11,215 bases of DNA from an uncultured Eubacteriales bacterium (GCA_900319835.1 ONPY01000079.1:1-11215); one strand, 5' to 3'; positions 1-6,946 are shown, numbered from the stretch's first letter. Numbers and translations: made by a program. Notes: generated from the sequence alone by a model not told the origin.

Positions 1-194
1 GCACGGGGGTGCCGGTGGCTTTCTTTGTCCGCCGCCGCCAGCGGAAGCTGAAAAAGCAGGCAGAGGAGGAAGCCGCCCGTGCCGAGGCGGAAGCTGGGGA
101 TGAGGTGTACGAGCCCACCATTGAGGAACAGGAGGCCGCCGCAAAGCAGCTGGTGGCGGAGCTGGCGGACAGCGTCTGCCCGAAGGTATATTAA
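1..194 (+). CDS. C-terminal end of an unidentified membrane protein (5' truncated)
   Basis: The frame is open from base 3 to the TAA at 192-194; the 5' part lies outside the window. A GTG at position 9 is probably internal, because the residues around it (TGVPVAFFV) look like the end of a transmembrane helix and no ribosome site can be judged. The helix is followed by a strongly basic stretch (RRRQRKLKK), the usual stop-transfer signal for a cytoplasmic tail. After that comes an Ala/Glu-rich, probably helical segment and a short tail ending KVY. A strong terminator follows 10 bases after the stop. I do not recognise the family. The fragment supports only a membrane protein with an approximately 50-residue charged cytoplasmic C-terminus. 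Confidence 0.6.
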   Translation, partial: TGVPVAFFVRRRQRKLKKQAEEEAARAEAEAGDEVYEPTIEEQEAAAKQLVAELADSVCPKVY

Positions 195-204
195 CTTACA
201 GCAC

Positions 205-235
205 AAAAGGCGGGGGCCGCAGCCCCCGCCTTTTT
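205..235. terminator. Bidirectional rho-independent terminator
   Basis: A 9-bp GC-only stem (GGCGGGGGC, 209-217, with GCCCCCGCC, 222-230) with a 4-base loop is followed by TTTTT (231-235) and preceded by AAAA (205-208). It therefore works on both strands. It ends the membrane-protein gene on the plus strand and the 27-residue peptide gene converging from the minus strand. Confidence 0.9.
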
Positions 236-242
236 ATTCCCC

Positions 243-326
243 TTATATCTTTACCAGCATCTCGACCACACCGATCAACATGCCGACAATGAGCAGCGCA
301 GAGGGGTTGTAACGAAGATCGTCCAT
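243..326 (-). CDS. Small single-helix membrane peptide (27 aa), hypothetical
   Basis: Reading the minus strand from the ATG at 326 gives 27 codons and TAA (243-245): MDDLRYNPSALLIVGMLIGV, then VEMLVKI. Residues about 9-25 are hydrophobic and long enough for one membrane span. The N-terminus is acidic (MDD) and the C-terminus ends in Lys-Ile. The start is preceded by AAAAAGGAG with 8 bases between GGAG and ATG, a textbook Firmicutes ribosome site. The stop lies 8 bases before the bidirectional terminator at 205-235, whose A-run becomes a U-run for this gene. I recognise no family, and no clear promoter was found upstream. The evidence is ribosome site, hydrophobic pattern and terminator placement; gene finders would normally miss a frame this short. 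Function is unknown. Confidence 0.6.
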   Translation of the reverse strand: MDDLRYNPSALLIVGMLIGVVEMLVKI

Positions 327-407
327 GGTTTGCTCTCCTTTTTGTTTTTGTGTGATGCCTTTCAGACGCCGCAAAAGGGAAAAAGTTCCCGCCGTGCGGA
401 GAAGCAC

Positions 408-436
408 TTGCAATTGTTTCCGCTTTCTGTTAGGCT
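408..436 (+). promoter_or_regulatory. Possible promoter for the TPR-hydrolase gene
   Basis: TTGCAA (408-413) is followed after 17 bases by TAGGCT (431-436), which has TG one base upstream (428-429) as in an extended -10. The -10 matches the consensus at only three positions, so the call is tentative. Predicted transcription start is about 443, giving a leader of roughly 38 bases to the ATG at 481. Confidence 0.35.
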
Positions 437-441
437 AACAG
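427..441. repeat. Short inverted repeat overlapping the putative -10
   Basis: CTGTTAG (427-433) and CTAACAG (435-441) are perfect inverted copies around a single central G. The site covers the proposed -10 and start region of the gene at 481, where a repressor operator would be expected. No linked regulator is obvious. Confidence 0.4.
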
Positions 442-480
442 ACGGCCCGCGCCCTGAGAAGGCGGGTCGGGAGGAGCACC

Positions 481-1821
481 ATGAGCAAAACCTGGATCAA
501 AATTCTGCTTGCTTTTCTTTTTCTGCTGGCAGCCGCGGCCCTGGCTGTGGGCGCCTGGCGCGCCGGCGTTGAGCACAATCATCAGCAGGCCGTGGTCGCG
601 GCGGAGGTTCTCTATACCGAGGGGCACTACGCCGAAGCCAGGGAGGCCTTTCTGGCGCTGGAGATGAACGACCGGGCGGACGACTGCGACGAGCAGGTCA
701 GACGCCTGGCCTACGAGGCGGCGGAGGCGCTGCTGCAGCAGGAGAAGTTTGCCGAGGCCAAGGAGGCCTTCCGCGCCCTGGGCGATTACCGGGACGCCGC
801 CGCAATGGTGACCGCCTGCGACTTTGTGCGGGCCGGGACCCTGGTCCGGGACGGAAACTATGGCGACGCCATCCGCCTGCTTCAGGAGCTGGGCGAGTAT
901 CCGGGCGCCGCGGAGCTGATTGCCAAAACGCAGGAGGCGCTCTATGTCAAGGCGCGGGAGGCGACCTACGCCTGCCGCATGGACGAGGCCATCGCGCTCT
1001 GGAACGATCTGGGTGAATTTCGCGACAGCGCGAATCTCCGCCAGCGCTGCCAGGAGCGGATCGTCCACATGGTCGAGGGCACGGAGGCGGCAGACGAGTT
1101 TTCCCAGTATGTCGGCGCTGACATCGGCACCGGCACGCTCTACTGGCACCGGGTCGGGCAGATTTTTGTCCCCAAGGACGCCGGGCCGGAGACCAAATGT
1201 CTGATCTTCTTCCCCGGCGGCTATGACGAGTCCCTGCCCAACGCCTACATGGGCGAGATGATCTACGACCCGACGCCGCCCAACGCCATCATGCTTTTTG
1301 TCCATTCCAACGGCTTTTACAACATGGCCGACAAGGTGGAGGACTGCTACCGCGCGTTGGAGCAGGCCGCGATCCACCACAACATTTTCCTGCACGATCT
1401 GGTGCTCCTGGGGGCCAGCAACGGCGCCTACATCGCCAGCCGCGCCGCCGCCTGGCTCTACGAAAACCACGGTCTGCCGGCAACGTGTGTGATGACCTTT
1501 GACGCCGGAAGTCACTGGGCGATGCTGGACTACTTCCTCACGCCTGAGGAGTGCGACGTCACCGCCGGGATCGGCACCCGCTTCATGCTGCTGGAGGAGG
1601 CCGGGATCGGCATGAACGTGCGCGCCATCGAGCTTCTGGTGGCCCACGGCAACAACGTCACCGTGGCCCGCTGTCTGGAGGACGGGCACGAGCAGATCAT
1701 CTACGACGCCATCCGCTACGGGATGGTCGATTGGGCGCTCGGCGAGGGCCAGCTGCCCAACAACGCCAATTACAGCTATCATCCACTGGACCCTTCGTCC
1801 ACCTATCCCGTGGGAGATTAA
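481..1821 (+). CDS. Membrane-anchored TPR-like repeat / alpha-beta hydrolase fusion protein
   Basis: 446 residues. The ATG at 481 has GGGAGGAG just upstream (469-476). Residues about 6-28 form one hydrophobic signal anchor (KILLAFLFLLAAAALAVGAW) with no lipobox or obvious cleavage site, so the bulk is predicted outside the cell, tethered to the membrane. Residues about 38-185 hold four helical repeats of roughly 35 residues, each ending in a motif like 'F.aLGdYRDA' (for example 96-106, 134-144, 174-183), typical of TPR/Sel1-like repeats in gut Clostridia. Residues about 215-420 look like an alpha/beta hydrolase: FFPGG (243-247) as oxyanion strand, GASNG (311-315) as nucleophile elbow with Ser313, and Asp341 and His403 as likely acid and base. 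Substrate is unknown; an esterase- or peptidase-type serine hydrolase is most likely. It appears monocistronic, with a terminator directly after the stop. Confidence 0.85.
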   Translation: MSKTWIKILLAFLFLLAAAALAVGAWRAGVEHNHQQAVVAAEVLYTEGHYAEAREAFLALEMNDRADDCDEQVRRLAYEAAEALLQQEKFAEAKEAFRALGDYRDAAAMVTACDFVRAGTLVRDGNYGDAIRLLQELGEYPGAAELIAKTQEALYVKAREATYACRMDEAIALWNDLGEFRDSANLRQRCQERIVHMVEGTEAADEFSQYVGADIGTGTLYWHRVGQIFVPKDAGPETKCLIFFPGGYDESLPNAYMGEMIYDPTPPNAIMLFVHSNGFYNMADKVEDCYRALEQAAIHHNIFLHDLVLLGASNGAYIASRAAAWLYENHGLPATCVMTFDAGSHWAMLDYFLTPEECDVTAGIGTRFMLLEEAGIGMNVRAIELLVAHGNNVTVARCLEDGHEQIIYDAIRYGMVDWALGEGQLPNNANYSYHPLDPSSTYPVGD

Positions 1822-1864
1822 CCCGAAAAGAGGCTGCCTTTCGGCAGCCTCTTTTCGGGTTTTT
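1822..1864 (+). terminator. Rho-independent terminator of the TPR-hydrolase gene
   Basis: A perfect 17-bp stem (1822-1838 with 1843-1859), loop TTTC and then TTTTT (1860-1864) begins at the base after the stop codon. On the minus strand the stem is followed only by TTAAT, so it should work less well for the converging ATPase gene ending at 1870. Confidence 0.93.
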
Positions 1865-1869
1865 AATTC

Positions 1870-3753
1870 TTATAGTCCCCTGGTGTTCAGCGCGCGCATG
1901 GCGTTGAGCACCGCGAGGACCATCACGCCCACGTCCGCGAAGATGGCGGCCCACATGCCGGCCAGGCCCAGGGCGCCCAGCAGCAGGCAGCCGAACTTGA
2001 CGGCCAGGGCGAACACGATGTTCTGATATACGATCCGCAGGCACTTGCGGGCGATCTGGATGGCCTTGGAGATTTTCAGCGGGTCGTCGTCCATGAGGAC
2101 GATGTCCGCCGCCTCGATCGCGGCATCGGAGCCAAGGGCCCCCATGGCGATGCCGATGTCCGCCCGGGAGAGGACAGGCGCGTCGTTGATACCGTCGCCC
2201 ACGAAGGCCAGGCGGGCCTTCCGATCCTGCCTTGCCAGCATCTGTTCCACCAGGGCCACCTTGTCCCCGGGCAGCAGACCGCTGTGGTATTCGTCGATGC
2301 CGACCCGCTCGGCCACCTGTCTGGCCGCGCTCTCGCCGTCGCCGGTGAGCATCACGGTCTTTTCCACGCCGGCAGCGCGCAGAGCCGCGAGGGCCTCCTT
2401 CACGTCGTCCTTCTCCACATCGGAGATGAGGATGTGGCCGGCGTACTGCCCGTCCAGCGCCACGTGGATGACCGTGCCCGCGCTGCGGCAGGGAATGAAG
2501 GGCACGCCGATCTGATCCATCAGCTTGTCGTTGCCTGCTGCTACGCGCACGCCGTCCACCGTGGCGAGCACCCCGCGGCCGCTGATCTCCTCAATGTCGG
2601 AGACCCGGCTGCGGTCTGGCTCCTTACCGTAGTGGCGGCGCAGGCTCTGGCTGATGGGATGGGAGGAAGCGCACTCGGCCAGGGCCGCGTACTCGATGAG
2701 CGTGTCCTCATCGATCTGGCAGTGGTGGATGCCGCTGACCTCAAAGACGCCCCGGGTGATGGTGCCGGTCTTGTCAAAGACCACGGTCTTTACCTGGGAG
2801 AGGGTCTCGAGATAGTTGGAGCCCTTGACCAGGATGCCCGCCCGGCTGGCCCCGCCGATGCCGGCAAAGAAGCTCAGGGGGATGGAGATCACCAGCGCGC
2901 AGGGGCAGCTGATGACCAGGAAGGTCAGCGCCCGGTAAACCCACACGCTCCAGAGGGCAGGCAGGCCCAACAGCAGCCGCACCAGCGGCGGAAGCAGCGC
3001 CAGCGCCAGTGCGCCGAAGACCACGGCCGGGGTATAGACGCGGGCAAAGCGGGAGATGAAGTTCTCCGAGCGCGACTTGTTGGAGCTGGAGTTTTCCACC
3101 AGCTCCAGGATCTTGGCCACGGTGGACTCCCCAAACGTCCGGGTGGTCTGCACGTGGAGCAGCCCCGTCATGTTGATGCAGCCGCTGACCACCTCGTCCC
3201 CCTCCTGCACATCCCGGGGGAGGCTCTCGCCGGTGAGAGCCGCGGTGTTGACCGTGGAGGCGCCCTCCGTGACAAAGCCGTCGATGGGAATGCGCTCGCC
3301 GGGCTGGACCACGATGATGCTGCCGACCACGATCTCGTCCGGGTCCACCTGCTCGAGCTTTCCGTCCACCTCGATGTTGGCGTAGTCCGGGCGGATGTCC
3401 ATCAGCGCGGAAATGCTGCGGCGGCTCTTTCCCACGGCGATGTTCTGGAACAGCTCACCGATCTGGTAGAAGAGCATAACGGCCACGGCCTCGTTGAAGT
3501 CGCCGCTGCGCTCATAGATGGCAAGGCCGATGGCGCCGAGCGTCGCCACCGCCATGAGGAAGTTTTCGTCAAAGACCTGCTTGTTGCCGATCCCCAAGGC
3601 AGCCTTGCGCAGAATGTCCCATCCGATCACAAAATAGGACGCGGCGTAGAGCGCCAGCTTTGCCCACATCGGCAGGGGCAGGATGTTGACCAAAATCAGC
3701 AGCAGCGCCGAGATGGCGATGCGCCGGAGCATCTTTTTCTGTTTTCTGTTCAT
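1870..3753 (-). CDS. P1B-type heavy-metal exporting ATPase (Zn/Cd/Pb group), lacking an N-terminal HMA domain
   Basis: 627 residues, with the ATG at 3753 and a GGAGG ribosome site 8 bases upstream. Predicted order: helices MA and MB (about 11-49), M1 and M2 (62-106), actuator domain with TGES (174-177), M3 (238-263), M4 with the metal-binding Cys-Pro-Cys (283-285), phosphorylation domain with DKTGT (Asp327), SHP nucleotide-binding motif (His365-Pro366), GDGIND (519-524), and M5-M6 (572-616). Lys586 in M5 and Asp607 in the 'ADVG' of M6 match the Lys/Asp pair of ZntA/CadA pumps, which points to divalent Zn, Cd or Pb rather than copper. All catalytic residues are present. The N-terminal HMA domain common in this family is missing and is supplied as a separate gene just upstream. 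Expected role: ATP-driven metal export across the cytoplasmic membrane. Confidence 0.95.
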   Translation of the reverse strand: MNRKQKKMLRRIAISALLLILVNILPLPMWAKLALYAASYFVIGWDILRKAALGIGNKQVFDENFLMAVATLGAIGLAIYERSGDFNEAVAVMLFYQIGELFQNIAVGKSRRSISALMDIRPDYANIEVDGKLEQVDPDEIVVGSIIVVQPGERIPIDGFVTEGASTVNTAALTGESLPRDVQEGDEVVSGCINMTGLLHVQTTRTFGESTVAKILELVENSSSNKSRSENFISRFARVYTPAVVFGALALALLPPLVRLLLGLPALWSVWVYRALTFLVISCPCALVISIPLSFFAGIGGASRAGILVKGSNYLETLSQVKTVVFDKTGTITRGVFEVSGIHHCQIDEDTLIEYAALAECASSHPISQSLRRHYGKEPDRSRVSDIEEISGRGVLATVDGVRVAAGNDKLMDQIGVPFIPCRSAGTVIHVALDGQYAGHILISDVEKDDVKEALAALRAAGVEKTVMLTGDGESAARQVAERVGIDEYHSGLLPGDKVALVEQMLARQDRKARLAFVGDGINDAPVLSRADIGIAMGALGSDAAIEAADIVLMDDDPLKISKAIQIARKCLRIVYQNIVFALAVKFGCLLLGALGLAGMWAAIFADVGVMVLAVLNAMRALNTRGL

Positions 3754-3766
3754 GGAGGTTCCCTCC
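3754..3766 (-). promoter_or_regulatory. Ribosome site of the ATPase gene in a short self-complementary hairpin
   Basis: On the minus strand GGAGG (3762-3766) is followed by GAA and CCTCC (3754-3758), directly before the ATG. The two arms could pair as a 5-bp stem that hides the ribosome site. Such a short stem may be only marginally stable. Confidence 0.4.
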
Positions 3767-3781
3767 CTGTTTCCGTTCGAT

Positions 3782-3808
3782 AAAAGCGCCCCTCTTCAGG
3801 GAGGGGCG
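3782..3808 (-). terminator. Terminator-like hairpin between the HMA gene and the ATPase gene
   Basis: On the minus strand CGCCCCTC (3801-3808) and GAGGGGCG (3787-3794) form an 8-bp GC-rich stem with a 6-base loop, followed by C and TTTT (3782-3785). It sits 7 bases after the HMA stop codon. The U-run is short, so partial readthrough is likely. It could make the HMA transcript more abundant than the ATPase transcript or act as an RNA 3'-end stabiliser. Confidence 0.55.
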
Positions 3809-3814
3809 GGGGGA

Positions 3815-4033
3815 TCAGAAGAAGATTTCGCAGTCTGGCTCCACCTTGCGGCAGGCCTTCAGCACGTCCTGCATGACCTTCTTGGGGTCGGCGCCCTCCT
3901 CAAACTCCACGTTCATTTTCAGGCTCATGAAGCTGACCGTGGCGTCCTTGACGCCGGCGGTCTTCTTGGCGGCCTGCTCCATAAGGTTTGCGCAGTTGGC
4001 ACAGTCGACTTCGATCTTATAGCTCTTTTTCAT
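3815..4033 (-). CDS. Stand-alone HMA-domain metal-binding protein
   Basis: 72 residues, with the ATG at 4033 and AAAGGGAG eight bases upstream. The whole protein is one HMA (ferredoxin-like beta-alpha-beta-beta-alpha-beta) fold. The metal-binding CxxC is at Cys11-Ala-Asn-Cys14 in the context VDCANCAN. Asp directly before the first Cys is the form seen in HMA domains of Zn/Cd/Pb ATPases (GMDCxxC in ZntA) rather than the GMTCxxC of copper chaperones. A second Cys pair at 61 and 68 lies near the C-terminus. It is the first gene of the minus-strand metal operon, 61 bases ahead of an ATPase that lacks this domain. It probably works as a detached N-terminal domain or metallochaperone for that pump. 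CopZ- or MerP-like naming would imply the wrong metal. Confidence 0.9.
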   Translation of the reverse strand: MKKSYKIEVDCANCANLMEQAAKKTAGVKDATVSFMSLKMNVEFEEGADPKKVMQDVLKACRKVEPDCEIFF

Positions 4034-4055
4034 AACGATTCTCCCTTTCTGCGAA

Positions 4056-4082
4056 AATTAACAATTAAGCGCTTGTTTAATT
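4056..4082. promoter_or_regulatory. Candidate operator: AT-rich inverted repeat in the divergent metal promoter region
   Basis: AATTAACAA (4056-4064) and TTGTTTAATT (4073-4082) are inverted copies differing by one extra base, flanking a core with the perfect palindrome AAGCGCTT (4067-4074). The right arm contains the -35 of the plus-strand promoter, and the repeat lies just past the predicted start of the minus-strand transcript. One bound ArsR/SmtB dimer could therefore repress both directions. AT-rich imperfect inverted repeats are typical ArsR-family sites. Assignment to the neighbouring regulator is inference. Confidence 0.5.
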
Positions 4083-4102
4083 TATTCTGTCTGAAGTATA
4101 CT
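4073..4102 (+). promoter_or_regulatory. Promoter for the ArsR-AraC regulator gene
   Basis: TTGTTT (4073-4078), an 18-base spacer and TATACT (4097-4102). The predicted start near 4109 gives a leader of about 70 bases to the ATG at 4182. Confidence 0.6.
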
Positions 4103-4123
4103 TGCGTTGAGAGAGAAAGTCAA
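4095..4123 (-). promoter_or_regulatory. Strong promoter for the HMA-ATPase operon
   Basis: On the minus strand TTGACT (4118-4123), a 17-base spacer and TATACT (4095-4100) match the sigma-A consensus at five of six positions in each box. The -10 overlaps the -10 of the opposing promoter because AAGTATACTT is palindromic, so the two promoters cannot be occupied at once. Confidence 0.75.
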
Positions 4124-4181
4124 CGCCTCCCGAACAGACACTTCCAAAAGGGAGAAAAGCATTTCTGAAAAGGAGAAAACC

Positions 4182-4913
4182 ATGGAACCTCAGCTTCTGC
4201 CCCACGACCACGGCAACGGAAAAAGGGCCGCCCTCCTGCGCCATCAGCTGCTGCGCGGCGGGGAATTTACCGCCGTGGCGGAGGTCTTTTCCCTGCTGGA
4301 CGACTCCAGCCGCCTGCGCATCTTCTGGCTGCTCTGCCATTGTGAAGAGTGCGTGCTGAACATCTCCGTCATGACCGAGATGTCGAGTCCCGCCGTTTCC
4401 CACCATCTGCGCCTGCTGCGTGAAGCGGGGCTGGTCTCCACCCGGCGGGAGGGGAAGGAGGTCTACTACCGCGCCGCCGACACCCCGACCTGCAAGCTGC
4501 TGCACTCCGTCATCGAGAAGGTGATGGAGATTTCCTGTCCCCAGCTGGGCGAGGAGGACGAGGGGCACGACATCCCGGCCTTCACCGCAGAACAGGTGCA
4601 GACCGTGCGCCGCATGCACGACGAGCTGCTGCAGCACCCGGAGCGGCGCCTGACCATCGAGGAGCTGAGCCACAAATATCTGATGAACCCCACCACGCTC
4701 AAGGAGGCCTTCAAGGCGGTGTATGGGGATTCTCTGGCCTCCCATATGAAGGAGCACCGGCTGGAAAAGGCCGCGGAGCTTCTCCGCCGCAGTGACGACA
4801 GCGTCTCCGCCGTGGCCGCCGCCGTGGGTTACGACAGTCCCAGCCGCTTCTCCGCCGCCTTCCGGGAGCGCTACCACCTGCTGCCCACGGAGTACCGCAG
4901 GCAGTTTAAATAA
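4182..4913 (+). CDS. ArsR/SmtB-family metalloregulator fused to a C-terminal AraC-type DNA-binding domain
   Basis: 243 residues. The ATG at 4182 is chosen because AGGAG (4171-4175) lies 6 bases upstream; an in-frame TTG at 4107 falls within the promoter region and lacks a ribosome site. Residues about 28-118 form an ArsR winged helix: LLDDSSRLRIFWLL, recognition helix SSPAVSHHLRLLREAGLV (68-85) and wing RREGKEVYY. A Cys-rich run, C52-H53-C54-E-E-C57, stands where CadC has its helix-3 metal site; C57 aligns with the first Cys of the CadC CVC and the second is Leu here. The N-terminus has HDH (8-10). Residues about 155-242 are a two-helix-turn-helix AraC/XylS domain (LTIEELSHKYLMNPTTLKEA and VGYDSPSRFSAAFRERY..LPTEYR). 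The divergent metal-pump operon indicates a metal-responsive regulator of that operon and itself. The domain combination is unusual. Confidence 0.88.
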   Translation: MEPQLLPHDHGNGKRAALLRHQLLRGGEFTAVAEVFSLLDDSSRLRIFWLLCHCEECVLNISVMTEMSSPAVSHHLRLLREAGLVSTRREGKEVYYRAADTPTCKLLHSVIEKVMEISCPQLGEEDEGHDIPAFTAEQVQTVRRMHDELLQHPERRLTIEELSHKYLMNPTTLKEAFKAVYGDSLASHMKEHRLEKAAELLRRSDDSVSAVAAAVGYDSPSRFSAAFRERYHLLPTEYRRQFK

Positions 4914-4924
4914 TCTGTGTTTTT

Positions 4925-4980
4925 TTACGTTAATTGTATTATGTTAATTTTCTTATGTTTATTATATTACGTTTATTTAC
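4925..4980. repeat. Four tandem 14-bp AT-rich direct repeats
   Basis: Exactly spaced copies: TTACGTTAATTGTA (4925-4938), TTATGTTAATTTTC (4939-4952), TTATGTTTATTATA (4953-4966) and TTACGTTTATTTAC (4967-4980). The consensus is TTAYGTTWATT plus three variable bases. The array starts 11 bases after the regulator's stop and ends about 80 bases before the guaB -35. Conservation of the first 11 positions with a drifting tail looks more like a cluster of protein-binding half-sites than slippage. Function is unknown. Confidence 0.75.
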
Positions 4981-5060
4981 ATGGTTTTCAGCCTGGGCGC
5001 TGACGGCAAAGCGCCGGATTCCGCAGGCCGGAAAGCCTTGAATTTTGGCGGATTCACGGA

Positions 5061-5088
5061 TTGACAAGACCTCGATATCTGGTAGAAT
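5061..5088 (+). promoter_or_regulatory. guaB promoter
   Basis: A perfect TTGACA (5061-5066), a 16-base spacer and TAGAAT (5083-5088) preceded by TGG, giving an extended -10. The predicted start at about 5095 leaves a leader of around 28 bases, too short for a riboswitch. The ribosome site is GGGGGT (5109-5114), which pairs with the 16S tail through a G-U pair, 8 bases before the ATG at 5123. Confidence 0.85.
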
Positions 5089-5116
5089 AAAGCAAAATTT
5101 TATAAGTTGGGGGTAA

Positions 5117-6601
<1,485 letters not shown>

Positions 6602-6616
6602 TCGCTGAAAGACGCC

Positions 6617-6652
6617 AAAAGGCGCCGGATGAAAATCATCCGGCGCCTTTTT
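6617..6652. terminator. Bidirectional terminator between guaB and ireB
   Basis: GGCGCCGGATGA (6621-6632) and TCATCCGGCGCC (6636-6647) form a 12-bp stem with a short A-rich loop, flanked by AAAA (6617-6620) and TTTTT (6648-6652). It serves both convergent genes. Confidence 0.93.
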
Positions 6653-6666
6653 CGTCTGTATGGGGT

Positions 6667-6909
6667 TTACTTGTCCAGATAGCACTTCAGCAGCTCCTGC
6701 ATCAGCTCATCCCGGTCGATGCGGCAAATGAGGGTGCGGGCGTTGTTGTAGTTGGTGATGTAGGTCGGATCCTCGGAGAGAATGTAGCCCACGATCTGGT
6801 TGATAGGGTTGTAGCCCTTGACCATCAGGGAATTGTAGACGGAGGAGAGAATTTCCTTCATCTCGGTCTTCGAGTCAAGCGCGGTAAATTTTCTGGTGGC
6901 GTCTTCCAT
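6667..6909 (-). CDS. ireB: IreB/UPF0297 family regulatory phosphoprotein
   Basis: 80 residues. The ATG at 6909 has GAGGAGG about 9 bases upstream. The family core is unmistakable: [20 protein letters not shown] (31-50), then NARTLI (56-61) and [13 protein letters not shown] (66-78). In Enterococcus faecalis IreB is a small dimeric protein phosphorylated by the PASTA kinase IreK on N-terminal threonines (T4, T7) and modulates intrinsic cephalosporin resistance. Here the N-terminus carries Thr5 and Thr9 ([10 protein letters not shown]), plausible equivalents. In many Firmicutes the gene (yrzL) sits with alaS, ruvX/yrrK and yrzB. Here it has its own promoter, between guaB and pheST, with no such neighbours in view. 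Confidence 0.93.
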   Translation of the reverse strand: MEDATRKFTALDSKTEMKEILSSVYNSLMVKGYNPINQIVGYILSEDPTYITNYNNARTLICRIDRDELMQELLKCYLDK

Positions 6910-6946
6910 GAAACTGCCCCTCCTCTTTTCGTCGTTCTATGCGTCC

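Noticed and set aside
376..390. Small hairpin GGGAA/TTCCC in the region before the TPR-hydrolase gene
   Set aside because: The stem is only 5 bp. On the minus strand it is followed by TTTT, but it lies upstream of the small gene with no gene ending there.
430..1782. Long open frame on the minus strand opposite the TPR-hydrolase gene
   Set aside because: It is a by-product of GC-rich codons on the other strand. It has low-complexity composition and no ribosome site, while the plus-strand frame has clear domains.
2284..3783. Long plus-strand open frame opposite the metal ATPase
   Set aside because: It is antisense to a complete P1B ATPase; the translation is rich in Ala, Gly, His and Asp without any recognisable motif.
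4107..4181. TTG start giving the ArsR-AraC protein 25 extra residues
   Set aside because: It overlaps the predicted transcription start and has no ribosome site; the ATG at 4182 has a well-placed AGGAG.
4925..4980. The 14-bp repeats as a CRISPR array
   Set aside because: The units are too short and contiguous, with no unique spacers and no cas genes.
4996..5015. Hairpin GGCGCT/AGCGCC as terminator of the regulator gene
   Set aside because: The stem is 6 bp with an 8-base loop and no T-run follows. It may be incidental, so the regulator gene has no clear terminator.
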